From an uncultured Collinsella sp. (lineage in GTDB: Bacteria; Actinomycetota; Coriobacteriia; Coriobacteriales; Coriobacteriaceae): 64,000 nucleotides of DNA. Every line of letters starts with the position of its first letter. The first letter of the stretch is position 1. Shown here one piece after another: positions 23,563-31,049 of this stretch. Location of the stretch: assembly GCA_900549025.1 (NCBI GenBank), contig URMZ01000003.1:35124-99123 (forward strand), written 5' to 3'. The translations under genes and the position numbers were made by a program. The notes under the pieces are model-generated. The model saw only the letters and a program-made list of their open reading frames with translations. It did not search any database and was not told the DNA's origin.

Positions 23563-23898
23563 ATGCAGAAGCTACTCACGAAAGAGCTGCAGAAGAAGCT
23601 CCCGCCCCTTTACTCACAGGACGGCAAGAAGGCCGACACGATCGTGTACGGCCACTGGTTCAGCTGCATAAACGGCTGGGACCTATACGCCACCGAGTAC
23701 GACGAGGAGACGGGCGACATGTTCGGGTTCGTCTTCGGGGCGGTCCCCGAGATGGGCTACTTCAACCTGGCAGAGCTCGAGGAGATCAACAGGAAGTACG
23801 GCATGAACTTCTTCGAGCGCGAGACCTACTTCACGCCGAAGAGGGCAATCGAGATCCCGAGGATAGCAGAGGCGTTCGGCTACCTATGGGAAAAGTAA
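23563..23898 (+). CDS. DUF2958 domain protein
   Basis: 111 residues. Matches the DUF2958 pattern: 'LPPLYSQDGKKADTIVYGHWF', 'WDLYATEYDEETGDMFGFVFG', 'PEMGYFNLAELEEI', 'FERETYFTP'. The family is common on plasmids, integrative elements and phages, and is of unknown biochemical function. Second gene of the accessory operon; a GGAG site lies 10 bases before the ATG. Confidence 0.83.
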   Translation: MQKLLTKELQKKLPPLYSQDGKKADTIVYGHWFSCINGWDLYATEYDEETGDMFGFVFGAVPEMGYFNLAELEEINRKYGMNFFERETYFTPKRAIEIPRIAEAFGYLWEK

Positions 23899-23948
23899 CG
23901 GACAACTACCGGGAGGGGCCTCGCCCCTCCCATTAAGGAGGCTACAAG

Positions 23949-24602
23949 ATGGAGCGAGAGAGGATCATCGAGAAGATCAAGAAGCTGCGCGAGCACAGCG
24001 TCGAGAACGGCTGCAACGAGGCCGAGGCGATCCAGTTCGCCCTCAAGGCCCAGAAGCTCATCGCGGACAACGACGTGGAGGAGTGGGAGCTTGCCGACGA
24101 GGTGAAGCGGGTGACCGAGACCACCACCGGGTGGACGGCAAAGGCGTGGGCGCCGAGCCTGGCGCAGACCATCGCCGACAATTTCAGGTGCAAGGTGTAC
24201 CAGCGCAGGGTGACGGCCCGCAAGTACGAGTTCGTGTTCGTCGGCTACAAGGCCGACAGCGAGGCGGCGGAGATCGTTTACGCGAACCTGCTCGAAACCT
24301 GCCACAAGCTGGCAAACGAGTATCAGGACTTCGCGTACACCGACCCCGACGCCTACTCGAACTTCGTTATCGGCTTCATCGCCGGGGTGCGCGCCGAGCT
24401 TGAGAAGCAGTGCTTCGAGCTGATGATCGTTTGCCCCAAGGAGGTTGAGGACTACTTCGAGGGCCTGGGGCTTGGGCGATCCCATAGGCGAGGCCTCAAG
24501 GCATCCAACAACGACAGCATAAGCCGAGGCATGCAGCAGGGGCGCGACGCGGTGCGCAGCCGGCGCGTGGAGGCCCCGAGGGGCAACCTCCTCCCGGCAT
24601 AG
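23949..24602 (+). CDS. DUF2786-like protein
   Basis: 217 residues. The N-terminus 'MERERIIEKIKKLREHSVENGCNEAEAIQFALKAQKLI'-type helix pair (about 1-38) is the DUF2786 signature. A second domain follows with 'SLAQTIADNFRCKVYQR' and 'YEFVFVGYKADSEAAEIVY', as in proteins annotated DUF2786/DUF7168. Often carried by phages and mobile elements; function unknown. Site AAGGAGG before the ATG. Confidence 0.82.
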   Translation: MERERIIEKIKKLREHSVENGCNEAEAIQFALKAQKLIADNDVEEWELADEVKRVTETTTGWTAKAWAPSLAQTIADNFRCKVYQRRVTARKYEFVFVGYKADSEAAEIVYANLLETCHKLANEYQDFAYTDPDAYSNFVIGFIAGVRAELEKQCFELMIVCPKEVEDYFEGLGLGRSHRRGLKASNNDSISRGMQQGRDAVRSRRVEAPRGNLLPA

Positions 24603-24661
24603 CAGAACGACATAGGGGCAGGGCTTCAGGCCTTGCCCCAATCTTTAGAAAGGGGCACACC

Positions 24662-24985
24662 ATGCAGGTAAAGGCAGGCGACATTTTCGAATGCGAGGGC
24701 AGTTTCTACCAAGCCATCAAGGCCACAGCGAAAACAGCCACGATCAGGCCCATAGAAAGCACCTTCGAGGGTTTGGCCGACGCCTACGGGTGGGAGCGCA
24801 AGTACATGCCCCTGCCGAACTGCTTCACCTACGACCCGATCATGGGCCGAGAGGCGAGCGACAACGGGAAGCGCCTCAAGGTCAGGGACTACGGCAGGGC
24901 GAAGAACAGCCCCGAACTCGAATTATGCGGGTACCGGCTCACCCTATGGGACGGCACCCCGAGCATCTGCGACACATACAACTAG
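24662..24985 (+). CDS. Accessory operon protein 4, unknown
   Basis: 107 residues, site GAAAGGGG before the ATG. N-terminal strand-rich 'VKAGDIFECEGSFYQAIKATAKTATIRPIES' resembles small single-domain beta proteins. It contains 'KYMPLPNCFTYDPI' and a closing 'YRLTLWDGTPSICDTY'. No family recognised. Fourth gene of the plus-strand operon. Confidence 0.68.
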   Translation: MQVKAGDIFECEGSFYQAIKATAKTATIRPIESTFEGLADAYGWERKYMPLPNCFTYDPIMGREASDNGKRLKVRDYGRAKNSPELELCGYRLTLWDGTPSICDTYN

Positions 24986-24996
24986 AAAGGCAAGCC

Positions 24997-25110
24997 ATGA
25001 AAGACCGAGAGCCGAAGCAGTGGCACGAGCTTTTGCAGATCATCAGCGAGGCCAAACGAGACCTAGAGAAGGCTATAGCAGCCGAGAAGGCCACAGGGCA
25101 GAGCAGATAG
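24997..25110 (+). CDS. 37-residue peptide, end of accessory operon
   Basis: Starts 11 bases after the preceding stop with GAAAGGC before ATG 24997. The sequence is one charged helix ('WHELLQIISEAKRDLEKAI'). It ends just ahead of the operon terminator. Spacing and codon use favour a real gene. Confidence 0.62.
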   Translation: MKDREPKQWHELLQIISEAKRDLEKAIAAEKATGQSR

Positions 25111-25124
25111 CAGCAGGCAGCAGA

Positions 25125-25154
25125 AAGCCCCCTAGATTCGATTCTAGGGGGCTT
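25125..25154. terminator. Bidirectional terminator between convergent operons
   Basis: 12-bp perfect stem AAGCCCCCTAGA/TCTAGGGGGCTT with a 6-base loop. T-rich on both exits (CTTCTTC on plus; TTTC on minus). It separates the accessory plus-strand operon from the early minus-strand operon that ends at 25172. Confidence 0.85.
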
Positions 25155-25171
25155 CTTCATGCCTTCAGGGG

Positions 25172-25300
25172 CTACACAAGCCCCCATATACTGGCAACCC
25201 AGCGAGCCAGCAGGGAACAAACCCCGATCATTGCGAGCGACACAGCCACGAGGCTACCGGCATACACCACGGCGGCTATGACCTTCTGCGCGCGGTTCAC
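25172..25300 (-). CDS. Tiny single-TM protein
   Basis: 42 residues beginning with a GTG that overlaps the TGA of the MazG-like gene (GTGA). One long hydrophobic segment ('VIAAVVYAGSLVAVSLAMIG'), then 'LLARWVASIWGLV'. Last gene of the early operon. It resembles another tiny membrane protein at 25712-25813, which shares an 'LARW' motif. Confidence 0.55.
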   Translation of the reverse strand: MNRAQKVIAAVVYAGSLVAVSLAMIGVCSLLARWVASIWGLV

Positions 25301-25710
25301 TTCAGGCCCCCAATCTTGGCCTTGATCTTGCTCAGCACCCCATAGGGGCGAGGAATTGGCACGAACACGAAGCGCTTGCAACCCTCGCGCCCGCAGGCAC
25401 CAGGATAGGGCTTCGAGCCGGTGATGCGCCCGCGCTTGCGGTTTCTGTCCTCGCAGTCCATGAGGTGCAGGCGCATGTCGTCGCAGCCGCATGCCTTTAC
25501 GAGGTTGGCAGTCGCCTGCACGACGTCGGCGCACTCCTCCATGAGGGGCTGGCGGCATTCGGCCTTGGCCTCGTCGTCGCGGCACTCGTCCCACACCTGC
25601 CAGGCGTTGTACACCTCGGAAGCCTCCTCAAGCACCTTCAGGGCTTGGGCCTTGTCGGGCGTGACGCCGTCGAACGTGGCGACGCTGCCCAAGATCACGC
25701 AGTCTTGCAT
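25297..25710 (-). CDS. MazG-like nucleotide pyrophosphohydrolase
   Basis: 137 residues from ATG 25710, with a GGAG site. The helical core 'ALKVLEEASEVYNAWQVW', then 'LMEECADVVQATANLVKACG' has the spaced E-x-x-E and E-x-x-D acids of MazG-type NTP pyrophosphohydrolases, which bind magnesium. The C-terminal extension ('YPGACGREGCKRFVFVPIPRP') is unusual. Phage MazG-like enzymes clean nucleotide pools or lower alarmone levels. Confidence 0.8.
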   Translation of the reverse strand: MQDCVILGSVATFDGVTPDKAQALKVLEEASEVYNAWQVWDECRDDEAKAECRQPLMEECADVVQATANLVKACGCDDMRLHLMDCEDRNRKRGRITGSKPYPGACGREGCKRFVFVPIPRPYGVLSKIKAKIGGLK

Positions 25711-25711
25711 G

Positions 25712-25813
25712 TCATACTCCAATCATCCAGCGCGCGAGCGACGAAGCCGCCCACACGGCAAAAGCATCAATAATCAGGGCCACGGCGAGGAACGCCAGGC
25801 AGCCCCAGTTCAC
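25712..25813 (-). CDS. Tiny single-TM protein
   Basis: 33 codons from a GTG at 25813, ending 2 bases before the MazG start. Almost entirely hydrophobic ('WGCLAFLAVALIIDAFAVWA'), ending 'SSLARWMIGV'. The ribosome site is poor, so expression would rely on coupling. Kept because two more peptides of this kind flank it in the same operon. Confidence 0.45.
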   Translation of the reverse strand: MNWGCLAFLAVALIIDAFAVWAASSLARWMIGV

Positions 25814-25831
25814 GTTTCTCAAGCGTTTCCC

Positions 25832-25951
25832 CTAACCGCAGGCGAACAGGGCGAGCAGGATCAGACCTGCCGCGAGCATCCGGACAACCCAGGCCTCAAG
25901 CGCCAGGATTCCGAGCAGCAGCGCCACACCGGAGGCGGCTAGCCATCGCAT
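25832..25951 (-). CDS. Tiny two-segment hydrophobic protein
   Basis: 39 residues from ATG 25951, overlapping the end of the upstream Cys-rich gene by 13 bases. Two hydrophobic stretches ('ASGVALLLGILALEAWVV' and 'LAAGLILLALFACG'). Function unknown; could be a holin-like or membrane-anchoring peptide, but early-operon placement argues against lysis. Confidence 0.5.
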   Translation of the reverse strand: MRWLAASGVALLLGILALEAWVVRMLAAGLILLALFACG

Positions 25952-26229
25952 CGTTCGCACGTGTCCTCCTGCATGTCCTTGTAATGCTCGACGATCCAGT
26001 CACGCGCCCAGCAGGCGGCCTCCCATGCCGGAAGCGGGCGCTTGCCCGCCTCCTCGTCGAACGCCTCCTCGAACTCGAACTCGCAGATGCCGTAGTCGCA
26101 GCAGCCTTCCAGCAGATGCGAGCAGTCCCCGCAGGTTTTCGGCTCCTCACGGTTCCACGGCGCGTTCGGGTCTCCCTCGAAGCACCCCGGCGGGAGGTTC
26201 CAGCCACTAGGCGGCTCGTAGCCAACCAT
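25939..26229 (-). CDS. Cysteine-rich small phage protein
   Basis: 96 residues with a metal-binding-like cluster 'CGDCSHLLEGCCDYGIC' in the middle and 'CERC' near the C-terminus, giving up to seven Cys. The N-terminus is Pro/Gly-rich. It lies 1 base after the stop of another Cys-containing gene. Probably a zinc-binding structural domain; role unknown. Confidence 0.68.
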   Translation of the reverse strand: MVGYEPPSGWNLPPGCFEGDPNAPWNREEPKTCGDCSHLLEGCCDYGICEFEFEEAFDEEAGKRPLPAWEAACWARDWIVEHYKDMQEDTCERCDG

Positions 26230-26230
26230 C

Positions 26231-26410
26231 TCACCACACCCTCTCGAACCGGTTATGGTCGAGCCACCAGCTCGGGCAGTGCTTCAGGCCTTGCCAAAAG
26301 CGGTAGTACGTCCAATCCTTCTGGCGGTCGGCATGGCTGCAGCCGTAGAACTTCCCGTAAAGGCATGTCGAGCAGTTTTCTGGAACGTTATTCCTCTCTA
26401 TCACCAACAT
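26231..26410 (-). CDS. 59-residue Cys/Trp-rich protein
   Basis: Starts at ATG 26410 behind GGTGA and stops just before the next gene. It contains 'NCSTCLYGKFYGCSHADRQ' and 'HCPSW', a small zinc-knuckle-like arrangement, with several Trp and Tyr. Its composition and tight spacing fit the neighbouring Cys-rich genes. Confidence 0.62.
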   Translation of the reverse strand: MLVIERNNVPENCSTCLYGKFYGCSHADRQKDWTYYRFWQGLKHCPSWWLDHNRFERVW

Positions 26411-26412
26411 CG

Positions 26413-26769
26413 TCAGTCACCGTCCCAAACGCCGTCGGGGCGGATACGCGCCATCGCGGCCAGCTGCAATAGGGGGCGCTTGGCGTTGCCCTCGGTGGCT
26501 TCCCAGTAATCTTCGGAAACCTCATCGGACAGCTTGGCCGCTGCCGCTTCGAGCACGGGGATGGACTCCGCGCCCGTCATGCCGTAGATGGTGCGGATGC
26601 CCTTGTCGCCGAGCACGCGGTAGTAGTGCTTGCCGTAGTTGTAGGTGACGTTCAGCCAGAGACCGGTAGTGCCGCCCATGGCGTAGGTGCCGCCACGCAT
26701 GTCGTGAAGCACGTCGGTTTGCAGCGCCTCGTGCGTCACGGGGTCGCACAGGCGTATGTCGTAGCTCAT
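26413..26769 (-). CDS. Conserved phage protein, unknown
   Basis: 118 residues. Begins 'MSYDIRLCDPVTHEALQTDV' and has a Gly-rich centre 'GGTYAMGGTTGLWLNVTYNYGKHYYRVLGD'. This arrangement recurs in small phage proteins whose function I do not know. It overlaps the upstream gene by 4 bases. Confidence 0.7.
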   Translation of the reverse strand: MSYDIRLCDPVTHEALQTDVLHDMRGGTYAMGGTTGLWLNVTYNYGKHYYRVLGDKGIRTIYGMTGAESIPVLEAAAAKLSDEVSEDYWEATEGNAKRPLLQLAAMARIRPDGVWDGD

Positions 26770-26999
26770 CGCGCCTCCTCCCAGTAGTCGCAGTGGTTGT
26801 TGTCGCCCGTCACGAAGTGCTTGCCGTCGTGGTTGCAGTAGCAGCGCGTGCCGGTAGTGCTGCCCGCCTCATTGCCATCCACGTCGAAACGGACAATGGG
26901 CACAACGTCGTGCTCGTGGTGGGCGCAGTTGCCGCATCGGTGCGCAGGCGGCTTCCACTTCTCGTGTATGTCGGGGTTGAATACGTATTGGTCGGTCAT
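26766..26999 (-). CDS. Small Cys/His-rich phage protein
   Basis: 77 residues from ATG 26999 (site AAGGAAG). Motifs 'HRCGNCAHHEHDVV', 'TRCYCNHDGKH' and 'NHCDYWEE' suggest a zinc-binding fold. It overlaps the broken methyltransferase gene by 4 bases. The longer upstream frame is antisense noise and was dropped. Confidence 0.68.
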   Translation of the reverse strand: MTDQYVFNPDIHEKWKPPAHRCGNCAHHEHDVVPIVRFDVDGNEAGSTTGTRCYCNHDGKHFVTGDNNHCDYWEEAR

Positions 27000-28138
27000 T
27001 TCGGTTCTTCCTTGTCCGCCATGGCGATCCTCTTGCCGATCCAGCGCATGACCGGAACGGCCATCGAGTTGCCTATGGCCTTGTATCGCGGGCCGTCGGG
27101 GCACTCATCGGCGGGTTTGCCCCTGTACGGTATCCGCGTGTGGTTGTCTGGGAAGCCTTGGAGCCGTTCGCACTCCAAAGGCGTGAGTCTTCTGACGATC
27201 ATGGTTTCTCCCTCGTCGGCGAAAAGCGTTTGTGTGTTGGCGGTAGAGAGGGTGAGCGACACATCGTCGCTCACCAGCGCTCCTTTGCCCCCCCTGCGCA
27301 GCCGCAGCGGACTACGAGGGTGCAGGCGCTCATACGCACACCGTGGGCGCATCGCCCCCGACCTTGAGGGTTCCGACCATGTTCTCGTCGATGGCCGTGT
27401 TGGCGTTGAGGTCGGCCATCGCTATCGGCTCGGTCAGAACGGCCGGGTTGTGCCAGTCGGCAGTGCAGGTCGGTGACACCTCTTCCTCGTAGCCTATTCC
27501 GCCGGCCCCGCTTCCCTGGTGGTACTTGAAGCCTGCGCTTCGAGTGCAGCTTCTAGCCTCGGCGGCAAGCTGCGCCCTCTCTTCCGCGCCCGTCGAAGAA
27601 CGCCCGCGCAGGCTTTCTGGCTCAACAAGTACGCCGATGGGGGGCAGGCTCCAAGGCGTCCGACAAGAAAGAGACGGCGCCGTCTTTGGGCCACTCCGAA
27701 GAACTGCGCATCAAGTACCCGCCACGCCAGGCCGTACCCGAGTTTGTCCATTTCGGACAAGAGCTGTCTGAAAGCCTCCCCACCTTCGCTTGAGAGCGCT
27801 CCGGGGACGTTTTCCCAAAGAAACCATCGAGGACGTATCTCGCGTATTGCGCGAATGTACTCAAACATGAGGCCTGATTCACCTTGCAACCCCTCCCGTT
27901 TCCCCGCGATCGAGAACGACTGGCACGGGCTGCCTCCCACGACCAGATCGCACTTGCCGCGATACTTCTTCCACTTAACCTTCGTCACGTCACCGACGTT
28001 CGGCACGTTGGGATAACGCTCGGCGAGAACGGCACTGGGGAACTCATCGAACTCCGCGAAGCACAGCGGCTCCCATCCGAGCGGTTCCCACGCGACCGTG
28101 GCGGCTTCTATCCCGCTGAAAAGCGATACGTACTTCAT
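26996..28138 (-). pseudogene. C5 cytosine DNA methyltransferase, frameshifted
   Basis: The parts of one Dcm-type enzyme are spread over three reading frames. Frame 1 (28138 down to about 27645) has motif I 'SLFSGIEAATVAWE', the catalytic 'GGSPCQSFSIAG', 'ENVPGAL' and 'QRRRRLFLVG'. The target-recognition part ('GGIGYEEEVSPT') is in a second frame, entered at a run of six C (27639-27644), and stops at 27330. The end, with 'RRLTPLECERLQGFPD' and 'RYKAIGNSMAVPV', is in a third frame, aligned after a run of seven G (27288-27294). ATGA overlap with the upstream gene sets the start. Pseudogene, sequence error or switchable gene. Confidence 0.82.
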
Positions 28139-28353
28139 CTGCATCGCCCGATGCTCTTTAGGTACAGGTTGCTGCGGCGCGATCGCGCTAGCGCGCGGCG
28201 ATAGCGGCGCTGCCACCTCGGGTCGAGCCGCTTCGCCAGCTTGCGTATCGACTTCGCCGCTTGGCGGAACGCCCGCGCGAAGCACTCGGCCAACGCCTTC
28301 ACGGCATCCACCGTCATGCGGGCTGCCTCGGCGGAGAACTCGCTACTCCTCAT
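28135..28353 (-). CDS. Small basic phage protein
   Basis: 72 residues from ATG 28353, behind GGAGGTGC. Helical and strongly basic ('FRQAAKSIRKLAKRLDPRWQRRYRRAL'), so a nucleic-acid-binding role is likely. Coupled to the methyltransferase gene by an ATGA overlap and to DUF4406 by an 11-base overlap. Confidence 0.65.
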   Translation of the reverse strand: MRSSEFSAEAARMTVDAVKALAECFARAFRQAAKSIRKLAKRLDPRWQRRYRRALARSRRSNLYLKSIGRCR

Positions 28354-28711
28354 AAAGCACCTCCAACCCGTATGCGGTGGCGGCGTCGTGTTCGATCTTG
28401 CAGCCTCGGGCGTCTTCCCAGCCCTTGCAGAAGTAGGCCGCATGACAAAGGCTCATGTTCTCAAGCGACTTCGCGAGGAAGCACAGCGGAACCTGCACCA
28501 CGCCGCGCTCCTTCATGGCCTCGTCGCTGTACCACTCGTCGGTGAATAGGGTGTTCACGACCTCGTAGCCCATCTGGCGCAGCTTCGCCACGGCGAGGTC
28601 GCGCGTGGCCACGATTTCCTCGTCTGTCTTGCCGGCCATCGGCTGCGAGATCATGGCCTTCTTCACGGTTGCGGCTTCCTTGGCGGTCTCGGTTTTCTTC
28701 TCGTCGGTCAT
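28343..28711 (-). CDS. DUF4406, nucleoside 2-deoxyribosyltransferase-like
   Basis: 122 residues from ATG 28711, with a GGAAAGGA site. 'KAMISQPMAGKTDEEIVATRDLAVAKLRQMGYEVVNT' (in two parts), then 'SLENMSLCHAAYFCKGWEDARGC' and 'IEHDAATAYGLEVLYE', the standard DUF4406 layout related to nucleoside deoxyribosyltransferases. Possible role in nucleotide salvage or modification; the N-terminal Lys/Glu/Thr extension is not part of the fold. Confidence 0.85.
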   Translation of the reverse strand: MTDEKKTETAKEAATVKKAMISQPMAGKTDEEIVATRDLAVAKLRQMGYEVVNTLFTDEWYSDEAMKERGVVQVPLCFLAKSLENMSLCHAAYFCKGWEDARGCKIEHDAATAYGLEVLYEE

Positions 28712-28938
28712 CAGATTTCCTTTCCTATCAGCTTCCACAGGTCGAGGAGCGTTCTCCTGCACCTGCGTATATCGTTCTGTATCTGGGTCTTGCCCTGCCC
28801 GTCTTCCAGGCCGTAGCCGAGGCTGCCGTAGGTGTGCAGGCACGACTCGCTAGCCTCTCGGGCCTCAATGTTGTCGCACAACTCGTCAACCATCAGGCGC
28901 AGCAGTTGCGCTTTCCGCAACACCTTGGCGTTAGCCAT
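28711..28938 (-). CDS. Small helical phage protein
   Basis: 75 residues from ATG 28938. Its stop overlaps the next start (TGATG). Helices 'KAQLLRLMVDELCDNIEA' and 'IQNDIRRCRRTLLDLWKL' are separated by a Gly-rich loop. No family recognised. Confidence 0.65.
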   Translation of the reverse strand: MANAKVLRKAQLLRLMVDELCDNIEAREASESCLHTYGSLGYGLEDGQGKTQIQNDIRRCRRTLLDLWKLIGKEI

Positions 28939-29281
28939 CGCTGCGGCCCTCGCAGGCGATGATGATTCCCGCCGTGATGGACTGCACCATGTAGGCCAGC
29001 TCCTCGGCGGCGGGCGTGTCCTCCCCAATGCTGGCAAGCATGTCGCACGCCGCATGCGTCGCCTCGTGGGCGGCGAGCGCGTACAGGTCCGGGGCCTTCA
29101 CCTTGCGGCTGATCCAGATCACGCACCCCTTGCCCGGGATGCAGCTGGTGAGGCCGTCCTTGCCCTTGGTGTCTCCCGGCTCTTCACCCATCCTGCGCAC
29201 GGCCTCGCGGTACTCTCGCTTGCTGGTGGTGACCCAAAGCGGGTCGAACGGCATAATCAGCGGCTCAATCTCGGTTGCCAT
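28931..29281 (-). CDS. HExxH-type small phage metallopeptidase-like protein
   Basis: 116 residues from ATG 29281, with a GAGGAGG site. Contains 'LYALAAHEATHAACDML', an HExxH zinc motif, followed about 20 residues later by 'AAEELAYMVQSITAGI', a plausible third ligand. Short proteins of this kind are frequent in phage early regions and of unknown substrate. Whether it is an active protease is not shown. Confidence 0.72.
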   Translation of the reverse strand: MATEIEPLIMPFDPLWVTTSKREYREAVRRMGEEPGDTKGKDGLTSCIPGKGCVIWISRKVKAPDLYALAAHEATHAACDMLASIGEDTPAAEELAYMVQSITAGIIIACEGRSDG

Positions 29282-29504
29282 CGCGTTCCTCCTCACAGCC
29301 CAACTCCACGCAACCGGGGAACCGGCCCCGCAGGTCGAGCACGGTTCCGTCTTCCAGCAGTGCGAAGCACTGGTAGCTGTCGTCGGTCAGGGCCTCGACG
29401 ATGGAAAGCGCCTCTTCCTCGGTGCCCGTGGTGGCGATTTCGATGCCCTGCCGGTATGCGCTTGCGTAGCTCTGGCAGAGCGAGCGCTCGTAGATGCGTA
29501 TCAT
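29265..29504 (-). CDS. Small phage protein, unknown
   Basis: 79 residues. 'MIRIYERSLCQSYASAYRQGIEI', then 'DDSYQCFALLEDGTVLDLRGRFPGCVE' suggests a small alpha/beta fold. Overlaps the next gene by 17 bases and the previous by 4, typical of this operon. No family recognised. Confidence 0.62.
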   Translation of the reverse strand: MIRIYERSLCQSYASAYRQGIEIATTGTEEEALSIVEALTDDSYQCFALLEDGTVLDLRGRFPGCVELGCEEERDGNRD

Positions 29505-29878
29505 TCGCGCGCCTCGGCAGCCTGCTTGTCGTACTTCGCGCGAAGCTCAGGTTCGAACTCCTTGATGAACGCAAGCACGCTGATGCCCTCGGGCAGGTAG
29601 TACTTGCGCACATTCTCAAGGCACCAGTCCTCGAACGTCTCGCCGTCGGTCACCTCGCACGCGTATCCCGTGCAGTGGCTCATGAGCGCATCGCGCCTGG
29701 CCTTGCGGATGGCCTGCTGCATCGCGGAGCCGTGCGCCGCCTCGATGGCATCAATCTGCCCGGTCAGCTCGTCGATGCGCTCGTCGCGGTACTTCAGCTC
29801 GCGGTTGAGCATGTCGTTCTCGTCCTGCTGGTCGAACAGCTGTGCGAGCACGTACTGCTCGCAAGTCTTGATCTCCAT
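29501..29878 (-). CDS. Phage protein with coiled coil
   Basis: 125 residues from ATG 29878, preceded by AAGGGA; an ATG two codons earlier is also possible. A coiled coil (about 20-55, 'NDMLNRELKYRDERIDELTGQ') is followed by a helical part with 'WCLENVRKYYLPEGISVLAF'. Function unknown. Confidence 0.62.
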   Translation of the reverse strand: MEIKTCEQYVLAQLFDQQDENDMLNRELKYRDERIDELTGQIDAIEAAHGSAMQQAIRKARRDALMSHCTGYACEVTDGETFEDWCLENVRKYYLPEGISVLAFIKEFEPELRAKYDKQAAEARE

Positions 29879-29880
29879 GG

Positions 29881-30336
29881 TCATTTCCCTTCTCGGATCA
29901 TTTCGTTTCCGTGTTCGTCGGTTATCGCCCAATAGCCGTACTCGTACAGCCCCGGGTGGTGCGGCTCGTAGACTTCCAGCAGTTGGCCCGTCCACCAGGC
30001 CTCCTCGTACACCTTGGAGCGCCAGCGCCACTCGGCCCTGAGGCCCGCGCCGCCGTGGAACTGGTTGTGGCACCCGGTCGTGCCGCTGCCGCACAGGGCG
30101 AACAGCGGGCTTCGCAGGCTCCACGTGCCGTTCGGCGTGACGAGCTCGAACTCAAGCCCCCAGCTTCGGTGCGCCACGTGGTGGCAGCTCTGTGCGCGCC
30201 TGCCGCAGACGCAGCAGCGGTCTTGCAGAAGCTCGTACGACCGCTTGCCCGTGTAGCGCGCCCCGAGGTGTGGCTTTCCGTAAAGCTCGGCGCGCTCCTT
30301 CGGCCAGCCGCGCAGCTGGCTTGCTTGCAGGATCAT
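29881..30336 (-). CDS. HNH-like putative nuclease
   Basis: 151 residues from ATG 30336 (site GGGAGG). Core 'RCCVCGRRAQSCHHVAHRSWG' followed by 'LFALCGSGTTGCHNQFHGG' has the CxxC...HH...CxxGxxGCHxxxH layout of HNH endonucleases with a structural zinc. The C-terminal half ('EYGYWAITDEHGNEMI') is extra. It overlaps the helicase-loader gene by 4 bases. Could process replication or recombination intermediates. Confidence 0.75.
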   Translation of the reverse strand: MILQASQLRGWPKERAELYGKPHLGARYTGKRSYELLQDRCCVCGRRAQSCHHVAHRSWGLEFELVTPNGTWSLRSPLFALCGSGTTGCHNQFHGGAGLRAEWRWRSKVYEEAWWTGQLLEVYEPHHPGLYEYGYWAITDEHGNEMIREGK

Positions 30337-31049
30337 GCGAGCCTCCCGTCCGGGCCGTCGAACTCGACCACCCTTGCCCCGTGGCGCAGCCGCGACACGA
30401 TGGCCTTGGCCGTGTCGGCGTCGCCCTGCTCGGCGAGCCTGCGCACGAGGTCGCTGGGCCTGTACTGCGTGGTGACAAGCGTGGGGCGCATCGCCGAGTA
30501 GCGCTGGTCGATGAGCTGGAACAGGCTGTCGAGCACGAAGCCCGTGGGCCTGCGCTTGCCCAAGTCGTCGATGAGCAGGTAGCCCGCTTCGGCATAGCGC
30601 TTCAAGGGGTCGCCGCCGTCGTGGAAGCTGCGCTGAATCTCGTCGAGCACGCGGTACATCGGCACCATGAGCGGCGACTTGCCCCGGTCGTGCAAGCGCA
30701 TGGCCACGGCTGCGGCGCAGGTCGTCTTGCGGGTGCCGACGTCGCCCCACAGGTAGAGCCATTGGCCGCCCTCCATGGCAAGCGCAAGCTCGTCGGCCAT
30801 TGGGTGGTCAAGCCCCAGGTAGCGCTCGGGCACGCCGCAGCGCACAAGCGAGCGCCTGCGCTTCTCGGCGACGGCCTTCTCGGCCTCAGCCTGCTCTTGC
30901 GCCGCTATGGCAGCGCGCTCGGCGACGGCCCCTTCGCAGCCGCACGACTCGTAACCGCAGAACAGGAGCTTGAGGCCCAGCTGGGTGTACCGCGCGTTGA
31001 GCACGGCCCCGCAATGCGGGCACTCAGTCGTACTGGGAAAAGTCGTCAC
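30333..31049 (-). CDS. DnaC/IstB-type helicase loader ATPase
   Basis: 238 residues. N-terminal zinc-finger-like 'CPHCGAVLN' and 'FCGYESCGC', then AAA+ core: Walker A 'LWGDVGTRKTTCAAAV' (about 97-112), Walker B 'GYLLIDDLGKRRP', sensor 'PTLVTTQYRPSDL', and arginine region 'AIVSRLRHGA'. It follows the replication initiator gene, as in many Gram-positive phages. Likely loads the host replicative helicase at the phage origin. Confidence 0.88.
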   Translation of the reverse strand: MTTFPSTTECPHCGAVLNARYTQLGLKLLFCGYESCGCEGAVAERAAIAAQEQAEAEKAVAEKRRRSLVRCGVPERYLGLDHPMADELALAMEGGQWLYLWGDVGTRKTTCAAAVAMRLHDRGKSPLMVPMYRVLDEIQRSFHDGGDPLKRYAEAGYLLIDDLGKRRPTGFVLDSLFQLIDQRYSAMRPTLVTTQYRPSDLVRRLAEQGDADTAKAIVSRLRHGARVVEFDGPDGRLA

